From CAWCDJ01 sp963794265 (GTDB taxonomy: Bacteria; Acidobacteriota; Terriglobia; Bryobacterales; Bryobacteraceae): DNA of 64,000 nucleotides. This document shows, piece by piece, positions 34,783 through 42,948 of the stretch; the first letter of the stretch is position 1; every line of letters starts with the position of its first letter. The position numbers and the translations under genes were made by a program. The notes under the pieces are model-generated. The model was not told the origin of the DNA and did no database searches. It saw only the letters and a program-made list of their open reading frames with translations. Where the stretch lies: assembly GCA_963794265.1 (NCBI GenBank), contig CAWCDJ010000001.1, positions 1,488,001 through 1,552,000 on the forward strand. Reading direction: 5' to 3'.

Positions 34783-36090
34783 GGGAATTCCGGGATCGTA
34801 GTGGGTTGATGCCGCCGGTCGGCTCCATGCGACAATGCCGTCGATGCAGGATCACGAACTCTATCGGCGCATTCTCGGGATCGAGGCTCCCTGGTTTGTG
34901 GACTCGGTGGACCTGAAGTTGGAGGCTGGCGAGATCCATGTTTATCTGCGGCACCACGAGATGATCGACTGGCCCTGTCCGGAATGTGGCGCGAGTTGCA
35001 AGCTCTACGATCACCAGCCGGAGAGGCGCTGGCGGCATCTGGACACTTGCCAATACCAGACGATCCTGCACGCCGAGCCGCCGCGCGCCGAATGTCGTGA
35101 GCACGGTGTCAAGGTAGTCAAGCTTCCCTGGGCGGAACCGTCGAGTCGCTTTACGGCGCTGTTCGAGGCGCTGGCGATCGAGTGGTTGAAGGCGGCGAGC
35201 CAGAAGGCCGTCGCCGGATTATTGCAACTGAGTTGGGATGAGATCCACGGCATCATGGAACGTGCGGTGCAACGTGGTTTGGGGCGGCGCCAAGCGGAAC
35301 TGGTGAGCGAAATCGGCGTGGATGAGAAGGCGTTTCGGAAAGGACACAGCTACCTGACTCTGGTGAATGATCTGATCCGAGGGCGCGTGCTGTACGTGGC
35401 CGAAGATCGGAAGCAGAGCAGCTTGGACGGGTTTTGGGAAACGCTGACGGCTGAGCAAATCAGCGGTATTCGAGCCGTGGCGATGGACATGTGGGACCCA
35501 TACATCGCCTCGGTGCGGGAGCACATGCCTGAAGCGGACGGCAAGATCGTGTTCGACAAGTTCCATGTCGCCAAACATCTGGGCGATGCCGTGGACAAGG
35601 TGCGACGGAAAGAACACAAAAGCTTGAAGGCTGCCGGAGATGACCGCTTGGCCGGGACACGCTATGACTGGCTGCGGAACCCAGCAAAGATGGAACCGGA
35701 GGACCGCAAGGAATTCGCCGGACTGCGAAACAGCGAATTGAAAACGGCACGTGCCTGGGCGCTGAAGGAGACCGCCATGGCGCTATACGATTACATCTAC
35801 GAACGGCCGGCGAGGAAGCATTTCCGCTGGTGGCACGGGTGGGCGGTACGGAGTCGACTGAAACCGATGATCGAAGTGGCACGAATGCTCAAGCGACGCT
35901 TCGAGAACATCATTACGTATCTCCGGCACCGCATCACGAACGCGAGTAGCGAATCGATCAATGCCAAAATTCAATGGGTGAAGTACACGGCGCGGGGGTT
36001 CCGCAACCGGCAGAACTTTGTCCATGCCATCTACTTCCACTGTGGCGGTCTCGACCTGGCCCCTGAGGCCACTAAATAGCCGGAAGCGCC
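34783..36090 (+). mobile_element. ISL3-type insertion sequence, copy 2
   Basis: Identical in extent (1308 bases) and apparently in sequence to copy 1. It has its own 8-base target duplication AGAAAAGT (34775-34782 and 36091-36098). Because each copy has separate duplications, they inserted independently, not as one composite transposon. The insertion is 73 bases after the stop of the PH-like gene and disrupts no recognised gene. Confidence 0.95.
34835..36079 (+). CDS. ISL3-family transposase (second copy)
   Basis: 414 residues, identical to the transposase at 31963-33207, with the same zinc finger, HTH and DDE core. Absence of substitutions implies very recent transposition or ongoing gene conversion. 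Confidence 0.96.
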   Translation: MPSMQDHELYRRILGIEAPWFVDSVDLKLEAGEIHVYLRHHEMIDWPCPECGASCKLYDHQPERRWRHLDTCQYQTILHAEPPRAECREHGVKVVKLPWAEPSSRFTALFEALAIEWLKAASQKAVAGLLQLSWDEIHGIMERAVQRGLGRRQAELVSEIGVDEKAFRKGHSYLTLVNDLIRGRVLYVAEDRKQSSLDGFWETLTAEQISGIRAVAMDMWDPYIASVREHMPEADGKIVFDKFHVAKHLGDAVDKVRRKEHKSLKAAGDDRLAGTRYDWLRNPAKMEPEDRKEFAGLRNSELKTARAWALKETAMALYDYIYERPARKHFRWWHGWAVRSRLKPMIEVARMLKRRFENIITYLRHRITNASSESINAKIQWVKYTARGFRNRQNFVHAIYFHCGGLDLAPEATK

Positions 36091-36561
36091 AGAAAAGTGG
36101 GCCGGAAAACAAGAAGACAGTTGCAAGATGCCTCAACACCATGCCGTCAACCTATCACTTGCAAGTCGCCGGGTTTGGCACGTTTCAGACGGGCGGGATT
36201 GACTAACAGCACGGCCAAGGCCACTCATCGAGTTGTCCCGAAATCAGTCTCGCCAGAATCTCGTCGGGAACCGGTCGTTCATACGGCAATTGGCCTTGCG
36301 TCCGAATTTCCAACAACGTGCCGTCCTTTTCCCGGGTCGGTTGCAGTCGCTCATGGTCCGAATCGTAGTCCTGTCGGGGTCGCCGTGCGAAGGGTAGTCG
36401 CCCTGACGACGCCGACGAAGAAGCGGCTGTGGTGATTTCGAAGGAATTGGGGTGGTGGACAATTCAATGATTGGGAAGTCGCCGTTAGGCTAATTTGTCT
36501 TTAGTACCTTGCATTTAGCGACGCTGAATAGTTAATTACTTAAGTATGTTATACTTAGACC
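36091..36561. other. Intergenic region, no recognised gene
   Basis: The stretch after IS copy 2 has no convincing frame; short frames at 36097-36435 and 36244-36462 have no family resemblance. Base composition becomes AT-rich from about 36470 to 36560 (TTAATTACTTAAG), which probably holds the promoter for the small gene at 36562. Confidence 0.4.
36541..36557. promoter_or_regulatory. Perfect inverted repeat before a small gene, possible operator
   Basis: TAAGTAT and ATACTTA are perfectly complementary around a GTT loop and end five bases before the ATG at 36562. The right arm contains TATACT, which resembles a -10 box, so binding here would block transcription or translation of the small gene. 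No cognate regulator is apparent. Confidence 0.4.
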
Positions 36562-36768
36562 ATGGAAGAAGAAACAACAACGATTGCTGACCTCTGGGCG
36601 CAACTAACCGGACGGCAGAGAGTGCTACAGTTTCATCTAGGGAACGTACCCATGACGAATCTCAATTGGGGCGAACTGGATGAAAGCCAAAGAGGAATCA
36701 TTCTGAATGCTGGACATATTATTGGATTAGGTCGCTCCAGACTTCCAGACCCGACCTCGTTTTCGTAG
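36562..36768 (+). CDS. Small hypothetical protein
   Basis: 68 residues (MEEETTTIADLWAQLTGRQRVL...), in AT-richer DNA than the chromosome average. If the -10-like TATACT in the preceding inverted repeat is used, the message would be nearly leaderless. No family is recognised, and expression is uncertain. Confidence 0.35.
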   Translation: MEEETTTIADLWAQLTGRQRVLQFHLGNVPMTNLNWGELDESQRGIILNAGHIIGLGRSRLPDPTSFS

Positions 36769-36866
36769 CGTTTGTCGTTGGCACGAAAGTGAAATGCGGA
36801 AATGTTCGTGCTGAACGGGGCATTCTTCCATCGCTGCAAACACATCATAAGCAACGAATCGGATCC

Positions 36867-36917
36867 GAATAACACGGAATAACACGAATAACACGGGGAC
36901 AGACGGAACGATCCTCC
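36867..36917. repeat. Triplicated GAATAACACG followed by a GGGGACAGAC unit
   Basis: GAATAACAC(G) occurs three times head to tail (36867-36895). GGGGACAGACGGAACGATCC follows at 36895-36914, a variant of the units at 31021 and 31060 in which the palindrome is broken (GATCC for GTTCC). Confidence 0.6.
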
Positions 36918-36936
36918 ACAAATCCGGCGTTCACGC

Positions 36937-36958
36937 GAATTACTCCCCACAAGTCGGC
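36937..36958. repeat. Dispersed short repeat (ACTCCC..AAGTCG), copy 1
   Basis: GAATTACTCCCCACAAGTCG and two further bases match two other intergenic sites at 37607-37629 and 38736-38755. The shared core is ATTA(C/G)TCCC followed by AAGTCG. All three lie between genes in the 36.9-38.8 kb stretch. Confidence 0.4.
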
Positions 36959-37034
36959 TTCGCAACCAGAGCGCCGCGAATGTCAGTACGGCACCTCCTT
37001 GCGCGCGACCTGATCCATTTGATTACAATACGGC

Positions 37035-37568
37035 GTGATCAGAAAGGCGGCAGCGACGATCGGCTCGGCAGTCTTCCTGGTCATCGCCCCTGGGTTCGTC
37101 GCCGGTTTGGCGCCGTGGTGGATTTCCCATTGGCGGCTCCAGCGTGCCTTCCTGGGCTTCGAACCTTTCCGCGCCCTTGGCGGTATTCTGGCCACTTTCG
37201 GTGCCATCGGCCTCCTCGATTCTTTCCTCCGGTTCGCGATGCAAGGGCTGGGCACGCCCGCCCCGGTTTTTCCGACTCGCCATCTGGTGGTCACCGGGCT
37301 TTATCGTCATGTCCGCAATCCAATGTACGTGGCGGTCGTAAGCGCCATTGGCGGCCAGGCTCTAATTTTCGGAAATGTGACACTGCTGGAATACGGTGCC
37401 CTCGTTTGGCTGTGCTTTCATCTCTTCGTGCTCGTTTATGAAGAGCCGAATCTCACGGCGAGTTTTGGCGCTGAGTACAAAGTTTTCTGTGCAGCAGTCC
37501 CGAGGTGGATTCCAAGGCTCACGCCCTGGTCTTCTCATCTCGACGGGCCGACAGCCGCCCGCAAGTAG
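37035..37568 (+). CDS. Isoprenylcysteine carboxyl methyltransferase-like membrane protein
   Basis: 177 residues from GTG 37035. Four or five hydrophobic segments carry the ICMT/PEMT signature: VVTGLYRHVRNPMYVAVV, followed by EEPNLTASFGAEYKVFCAAVPRWIPRLTPW, whose FGxEYxxYxxxVPRWIP pattern marks this SAM-dependent methyltransferase family. Bacterial members methylate unknown lipid or isoprenoid-type substrates. No partner gene is adjacent. Confidence 0.85.
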   Translation: MIRKAAATIGSAVFLVIAPGFVAGLAPWWISHWRLQRAFLGFEPFRALGGILATFGAIGLLDSFLRFAMQGLGTPAPVFPTRHLVVTGLYRHVRNPMYVAVVSAIGGQALIFGNVTLLEYGALVWLCFHLFVLVYEEPNLTASFGAEYKVFCAAVPRWIPRLTPWSSHLDGPTAARK

Positions 37569-37606
37569 GGTGTCGATCGAAGTCGCCTCTGGTCCAAGCT
37601 CACTCC

Positions 37607-37629
37607 GGATTAGTCCCGCACAAGTCGCC
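37607..37629. repeat. Dispersed short repeat (ACTCCC..AAGTCG), copy 2
   Basis: GGATTAGTCCCGCACAAGTC plus GCC, related to 36937-36958 and 38736-38755. It sits between the methyltransferase-like and the quinone-oxidoreductase-like genes. Confidence 0.4.
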
Positions 37630-37703
37630 ATAGGGCGGCCAATGTCCGGTCAGCCGCTACTTGAAGGCAGTCGTTTCAGCGGCGAGGTGCCACACCCTTT
37701 AGT

Positions 37704-38699
37704 TCAGCCATTGGGCTGCACCAGCACTTTGCCGCTTGCGCCGGATTCCAGCATCCGGTAGGCGTCCGCTGCGCTATCAAGCGGAAATCGGCCGGCGACA
37801 TCACTGATAACAGCAGGGCGCTTTGCCGCCAAGGCCAACCCTTCGGCGATGAGAACGGCGAATTCTTCGATCCCTTCAACCCAACGCATACCGTTGTATT
37901 TGGTCACGAATAGGGACCCTGGAAAGAGCCGGTAGAGGTTGACATCAGACACGGGCCCAGACAACTCGCCGTAATTAATCAGACAGCCGCGCGGCGCGAG
38001 GAGTTGAAGACTGGTTTCATAGGTTGAGGCGCCGATGGCATCGAATACGGCTGCCACACCGCGGCCGCCAGTGTATGCGCGAACAGCCTCCCTCACGTCA
38101 GCATTAGCGCGATCGATGACATGGTTCGCGCCGGCAGCGCGAGCGCTGTCCACGCGCTTTCCGCTGGCGATTCCGATGACATCCACTCCGTGATCGGCCA
38201 GAATCGCAACGAGCATTCGACCTACCGCGCCGGCGGCGCCCCACACTACGGCTGAGCGTCCCTTCAGCGGCCAGACACGGGCGAGTCCACCGGCAGTCAG
38301 TGCGGCGACACCCAGGCACGCGCCATCTTCGAAGGTGAGTTCCTTAGGAATAGGCACTAACATGCCGGCCGGCGCCGTGACAAGGGTTGCGCATGATCCG
38401 AGCACCCCGCCCCAGCATACCCGCGCGCCCACCGAAAGCGACACGTCCGGCCCGGTCGCCACGACGACGCCTGCGCCCTCTCCCCCAACCGGGTACGGGA
38501 ACGGCAGGCGAACCGCGTAGTTCCCGGAACGAATCAGAGTTTCGGCGTGATTTAATCCGGCAGCCTCGACCCGCACCAGCGCTTCGCCTTTCCTCAGCGG
38601 TGCCAACTCCTCGAAGCCGAGTTCGATAACCTCCGGACCGCCGGCCCGAAGCGCGCGCGCGACCCGTCGCTGACCAGCGGGACCCATGATCATCACCAT
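37704..38699 (-). CDS. Zinc-independent MDR quinone oxidoreductase-like protein
   Basis: 331 residues from the first ATG at 38699 (a TTG at 38714 is possible). It is a medium-chain dehydrogenase/reductase of the quinone oxidoreductase type: ALRAGGPEVIELGFEEL start, EAAGLNHAETLIRSGNY, PVGGEGAGVVVATGPDV, nucleotide-binding AVVWGAAGAVGRMLVAILADHGV, and the SGKVLVQPNG ending. Zinc ligands of the alcohol dehydrogenases are missing, as is usual for NADPH:quinone reductases. It acts in the cytoplasm; the true substrate is unknown. Confidence 0.88.
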   Translation of the reverse strand: MVMIMGPAGQRRVARALRAGGPEVIELGFEELAPLRKGEALVRVEAAGLNHAETLIRSGNYAVRLPFPYPVGGEGAGVVVATGPDVSLSVGARVCWGGVLGSCATLVTAPAGMLVPIPKELTFEDGACLGVAALTAGGLARVWPLKGRSAVVWGAAGAVGRMLVAILADHGVDVIGIASGKRVDSARAAGANHVIDRANADVREAVRAYTGGRGVAAVFDAIGASTYETSLQLLAPRGCLINYGELSGPVSDVNLYRLFPGSLFVTKYNGMRWVEGIEEFAVLIAEGLALAAKRPAVISDVAGRFPLDSAADAYRMLESGASGKVLVQPNG

Positions 38700-38735
38700 A
38701 TCACGCGCGTCCAAGGCGGACCGAACCGGTCGAGA

Positions 38736-38755
38736 GGATTACTCCCAATAAGTCG
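38736..38755. repeat. Dispersed short repeat (ACTCCC..AAGTCG), copy 3
   Basis: GGATTACTCCCAATAAGTCG, related to 36937-36958 and 37607-37629. It lies upstream of the MDR gene. The following 38756-38984 contains no recognised gene. Confidence 0.4.
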
Positions 38756-38984
38756 TTAGTGTCCTATCGAAAGTGCCGCCACGCCGCAACATGGCGGGGT
38801 TTGCCGGAGCCGAAGATGCCCCTGAACATGCCGCTGACGGCGCACAGCGCTAAGTGGCCTCCGTGCAGGGGAGTCATGGCCTCCCCTGATGTCGACTGGC
38901 TGGGAAAAGAGCATTCGCGGTGCTTGGCGATAGGCCGGGGATCGCGGAAGCAAGTCCTCGATCTCGTCAAATCGGTGCCTCCCG

Positions 38985-39025
38985 CCCGCCATACCCCGAA
39001 CTGCTCCTGCCGCGCGGGGCGCGAC
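38985..39025 (-). other. Leader-distal CRISPR end: truncated repeat joined to terminase-like sequence
   Basis: Positions 39010-39025 are the first 16 bases of the CRISPR repeat (crRNA orientation), after which the repeat stops. The continuing minus-strand sequence (39007-38985) matches 48761-48739 in the terminase gene at 22 of 23 bases, and encodes EQFGVWR in both. The array therefore ends in a truncated repeat abutting phage-terminase-like DNA. The segment 39026-39058 is the last spacer. Confidence 0.65.
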
Positions 39026-39058
39026 ACTCCCCTTGAGATTCAACTCACCCACTTGCGC

Positions 39059-40760
39059 GTTTCAATCCACGCGCCCCGCGCGGGGCGCGACCTCCATCCG
39101 GCTTGAGCAGGCTACGGCTACATTGTTTCAATCCACGCGCCCCGCGCGGGGCGCGACAATGTGCGCCTGTTACGTGCTCGCGGTGGACGGGTTTCAATCC
39201 ACGCGCCCCGCGCGGGGCGCGACGCCCACGCCGTCCTTCGGTGCCCGAAAACTCACGTTTCAATCCACGCGCCCCGCGCGGGGCGCGACTTGGGGTCGCT
39301 GCCGGAACAGCCGTTCCGTGTCGTTTCAATCCACGCGCCCCGCGCGGGGCGCGACCTCGTTCGTCGTTCGCGCCGTGACGACTGCGCAGTTTCAATCCAC
39401 GCGCCCCGCGCGGGGCGCGACATGCACGAGCACGTTGTCTCGGTGGATCATTCCGTGTTTCAATCCACGCGCCCCGCGCGGGGCGCGACAATCCCCATGC
39501 GCAATGGGCTGCGCATGGAGCCACGTTTCAATCCACGCGCCCCGCGCGGGGCGCGACGCGAATGTCATCGGTTAATTGTCCACAACTGGCCGTTTCAATC
39601 CACGCGCCCCGCGCGGGGCGCGACGCAATAGCCGCAACCCACCGGCATAGATTCCACTCGTTTCAATCCACGCGCCCCGCGCGGGGCGCGACGAGGGATT
39701 CATTTTCGACTCCCGCACGCGGCGAGGTTTCAATCCACGCGCCCCGCGCGGGGCGCGACCCGGTTACCACCCAAGTGCCCGCATACCCCGAGGGTTTCAA
39801 TCCACGCGCCCCGCGCGGGGCGCGACGCCGGCGCTTGCGGTCTTGGGCGTGATCGCCATAGTTTCAATCCACGCGCCCCGCGCGGGGCGCGACGTTGTGC
39901 TACGTATTGACCATGAGCGCCGAAAGTGTTTCAATCCACGCGCCCCGCGCGGGGCGCGACGCGGCGCCATTTCTTCATTCGATATCCTTTGCGTTTCAAT
40001 CCACGCGCCCCGCGCGGGGCGCGACGTGGTGCCGACGCCAACCGTAAAGTGGTTGTTCTGTTTCAATCCACGCGCCCCGCGCGGGGCGCGACGGCTTCCT
40101 CGACGGTCCCCTTGGTGAGATTCTTGAGTTTCAATCCACGCGCCCCGCGCGGGGCGCGACAGCCTTAAAGGGCAGGGTGTGCGAGGCGCCCGAGTTTCAA
40201 TCCACGCGCCCCGCGCGGGGCGCGACGTTCGTAAGGCGGCGCCGCAGGCCGTGTGGTTGGGTTTCAATCCACGCGCCCCGCGCGGGGCGCGACCAGGATG
40301 CTCTGGATATCCCCTGGATCACCACGGTTTCAATCCACGCGCCCCGCGCGGGGCGCGACGGGAAGTGGGGCAGCAGAATCAATCTGCTGCTCGGTTTCAA
40401 TCCACGCGCCCCGCGCGGGGCGCGACCAGAGTGTTGCTTTTCGCTTCTCTTTCTTCTAAAGTTTCAATCCACGCGCCCCGCGCGGGGCGCGACCACTGCC
40501 GGGCCGCGTGGGTCCGTCGCCAGCAGGTTTCAATCCACGCGCCCCGCGCGGGGCGCGACCGGTGCGGCTCCGGTCGAGTACCGCGGACTCCAGTTTCAAT
40601 CCACGCGCCCCGCGCGGGGCGCGACGCGCACGGTAGCCCGCATCAAGCGCGGCGTCGAAGGTTTCAATCCACGCGCCCCGCGCGGGGCGCGACTACGAAC
40701 CATGATGGTAGATGATCCGCTCTCCAGGTTTCAATCCACGCGCCCCGCGCGGGGCGCGAC
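39059..40760 (-). CRISPR. Type I-C CRISPR array, 26 repeats
   Basis: 26 identical 33-base repeats beginning GTTTCAATCCACGCG on the plus strand and ending GGGGCGCGAC. They are separated by 25 spacers of 32-35 bases, with one more spacer before the truncated terminal unit. In crRNA orientation (minus strand) the repeat has a long GC palindrome and then the 11-base handle TGGATTGAAAC, the type I-C pattern cut by Cas5c. First repeat after the leader is 40728-40760. All spacers are different and I found no repeat substitutions, so the array looks active. Confidence 0.98.
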
Positions 40761-40960
40761 AGCTCTGCTTTAATCCTAACCCTATCAATAGCTTACCAGC
40801 GCCAACGCGCGGACCTGCATCCCCCGCGCATCGACCCAAGTCGCTATCCCCTCAGTAAAGCAGAACTAAGCTGAAAACAAAGGGCTTGTCCTCGCTGCGG
40901 ACTCCCCGGTAAACGGGCTCACGCTTGGCGTCCGCGCCGCCCCGCGAGGCGTCGCCTGCT
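40761..40960 (-). promoter_or_regulatory. CRISPR leader
   Basis: 200 bases between the first repeat and the cas2 stop, at the end where the cas operon lies, as expected for type I-C. It includes an inverted repeat: AGCTCTGCTTTAA beside the array (40761-40773) and GTAAAGCAGAACT at 40855-40867. Leader motifs of this kind can guide integration or contain promoter elements. No obvious -35/-10 pair was picked with confidence. Confidence 0.75.
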
Positions 40961-41257
40961 TCAGATAATCAGAGGACCCTCCGGGTCGAACGTCGGCTTG
41001 GCACCGACATGCTCGATCCGGCCGCGGGCATCGTTGCCCAGATAATAGAACCGGAGGCTGTCCTCGCCAGGGTCAATCTCCTGACAAAGTCGCGACTTCA
41101 GCAGCGTCCACTGCGAAGCGTCCACCAGGCACTCAAACACCGAGTTCTGTACCCGCTGGCCCCAGTCCTCGCATATCTTCGCCACACGCCGCAACCGGCG
41201 CCGCCCCTTCTCGTCCTCCGTCTTCACATCGTACGCCACCACCACCAGCATCGCCAT
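40961..41257 (-). CDS. cas2: CRISPR adaptation nuclease Cas2
   Basis: 98 residues, starting MAMLVVVAYDVKTED with the ferredoxin-like strand and Asp of Cas2, then RRRLRRVAKICEDWGQRVQNSVFECLVD, typical of type I-C Cas2. Together with Cas1 it forms the integrase complex that inserts new spacers. Its ATG immediately follows the cas1 stop with no gap, so translation is coupled. It is the last gene before the leader. Confidence 0.95.
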   Translation of the reverse strand: MAMLVVVAYDVKTEDEKGRRRLRRVAKICEDWGQRVQNSVFECLVDASQWTLLKSRLCQEIDPGEDSLRFYYLGNDARGRIEHVGAKPTFDPEGPLII

Positions 41258-42286
41258 TCACTTCCATACCAGCGCCGGATATGCGTCCAAATCGCCGCGA
41301 AGGTGCCGCGCCAGCAGCAGCGCCTGTATATACGGAAACAAACCCACCGCCGCCGATTCGTCCAGGAACGGATGCCGCACCTCCTCCTGCTTCCGCTTCT
41401 GCCAGGCCTGTAGAACCGTGCGCCGCGTCTCGGCATCCATCTTCACCGCCCCGCTCTCGGCCGTCTCAAAACCGCCGCTCCCTACCTGCTGGCGGTTGAT
41501 CAGGGTCAGGACCAGCCGGTCCGCCAGCACCGGCCGGAACTCCTCCATCAGGTCGAGCGCCAAGCTGGGCCTGCCCGGCCGGTCCGTATGCAGAAACCCT
41601 ACATACGGATCGAGCCCCACCGATTCCAGTGCCGAGGTCGCGTCGTGTACCAGCAGGGTGTACACGAAGGACAGCAGCGCATTCACCCGATCGAGCGGTG
41701 GCCGGCGCGAACGCCCGCGAAAAGCGAATGCCTCCTTCTGCTGCACGATCAGCCCATCGAACGCGGAGAAATACCGCGCGGCCGATTCACCTTCCATCCC
41801 GCGCACTTCCTCCACTGCCGGTTGCCGCCGCAGCAGCGTATCGAGCGTCCGGCCCAACCCGTAGGCGGCCTGCTCGATACAGGCAGGGGCGTCCTCGCGC
41901 TCCCGTCCGGCGCGCAGTAGGGTCGTCCGGCAATTGGCGATTTTCGCCATCACCATGCTCTGCGCGATCGCTGCCGCACGCTCCGGGTCGTCGGCCAGCC
42001 GGTATTGCCGCCGGCGCAGCAGAACGTTGCCCCGCGCCGGCCCTTCCACCCGCGCCCAGAATTCTCCCTGCTCCGAAAGATGGCTGATCGAGACACCGCG
42101 CTCCGCGCACAGCCCCATTGCCGGCGGACTGAACGAGACCCGCCCGAACCCGACAATACCTTCGAGCGTGTGGATCGGGACCCGCAGCAGCACCTCCTCC
42201 TCGTGGCTCGCAATCACGGTCTCGCCATCGCGATGCACGTACGTTCCCTGGGTGGTGATGTAGAGCGTGTTCAGCAGCTTCTTCAT
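41258..42286 (-). CDS. cas1: CRISPR integrase Cas1
   Basis: 342 residues from ATG 42286 with GGAGGAAGGA upstream. Starts KKLLNTLYITTQGTYVHRDGE, as in type I-C Cas1. The alpha-helical catalytic half has RVNALLSFVYTLLVHDATSALESVGLDPYVGFLHTDRPGRPSLALDLMEEFRP, which contains the metal-binding Glu, His and Asp/Glu residues of Cas1. It inserts spacers at the leader end. The ATG overlaps the cas4 stop by 4 bases. Confidence 0.97.
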   Translation of the reverse strand: MKKLLNTLYITTQGTYVHRDGETVIASHEEEVLLRVPIHTLEGIVGFGRVSFSPPAMGLCAERGVSISHLSEQGEFWARVEGPARGNVLLRRRQYRLADDPERAAAIAQSMVMAKIANCRTTLLRAGREREDAPACIEQAAYGLGRTLDTLLRRQPAVEEVRGMEGESAARYFSAFDGLIVQQKEAFAFRGRSRRPPLDRVNALLSFVYTLLVHDATSALESVGLDPYVGFLHTDRPGRPSLALDLMEEFRPVLADRLVLTLINRQQVGSGGFETAESGAVKMDAETRRTVLQAWQKRKQEEVRHPFLDESAAVGLFPYIQALLLARHLRGDLDAYPALVWK

Positions 42287-42948
42287 GGGGATCCTTCCTC
42301 CCGCACCGCCAGCGCGGCCACCGACCGCCGGAAGAAAGCGCGCGCGCTCCCCCGTCCGCCGATCGCCGAAGGCTGGCAGATCCCCGAGAGCGAGCAGGAC
42401 CGGCACTGGCCGGAGACCGTCGGCGCCGGCGTGACGCCCGCGCGGTACAACCCGTGCATCCGGGCAGCCAGTGCTTCTGTGCGGCGGCGCAAATCCGGCC
42501 CGAGGGCCACGACGGTGCGCCGCCGCCGCGCCGCATAGAAAATGGCCCCCTCCGCCACCGGCCGGCCCGTCATCTCCTCCAGGCAGAGCGCCTGCGCGCA
42601 GAGTTGGACCTCGTCCCAAACGTCGGACTTCGGCCGCCCGCGCTTGTACTCCACCGGCACGGGCGCACCGCCATCCAGCGGAAACTCCACCACGTCCGCC
42701 TTGCCGGTCAGCCCCAGGCGGAACGACCGCACCGCGAGCGATCGGACAATCCGCACACCTTCCCGCGTTTCGTCCGGTTCGTGGTCCACCTTGGCGTGGA
42801 GCAAACGCCCTTCCGCCGTCAGCCGGTTCTCCTCCCACTGCTGCTCGATATGGATCAGAGCCCACTGCCGCTCGCAGCACGCCATGTGCTGCAGCCCCGA
42901 GAGCGGAAGAAGGTCTGCCTCGGCGTAAGTTACACGAGTTTCCAGCAC
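42283..42948 (-). CDS. cas4: CRISPR-associated exonuclease Cas4
   Basis: 221 residues from GTG 42948 with GGAG just upstream; a much longer open frame upstream is a shadow of cas7. Cas4 features: a first cysteine pair (HMACCERQWALIH), PD-(D/E)XK core residues (ADVVEFP, then VEYKRGRPK and QLCAQALCLEE), and C-terminal CRSCSLSGIC for an iron-sulfur cluster. It trims prespacers and selects PAM-proximal ends with Cas1. It overlaps the cas7 end by 19 bases. Confidence 0.94.
   Translation of the reverse strand: MLETRVTYAEADLLPLSGLQHMACCERQWALIHIEQQWEENRLTAEGRLLHAKVDHEPDETREGVRIVRSLAVRSFRLGLTGKADVVEFPLDGGAPVPVEYKRGRPKSDVWDEVQLCAQALCLEEMTGRPVAEGAIFYAARRRRTVVALGPDLRRRTEALAARMHGLYRAGVTPAPTVSGQCRSCSLSGICQPSAIGGRGSARAFFRRSVAALAVREEGSP

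Noticed and set aside
39033..40773. Long open frames running through the CRISPR array in several frames
   Set aside because: They are translations of the 33-base repeat (reading RFNPRAPRGAR, FQSTRPARGAT or VSIHAPRAGRD) and variable spacers, not genes.
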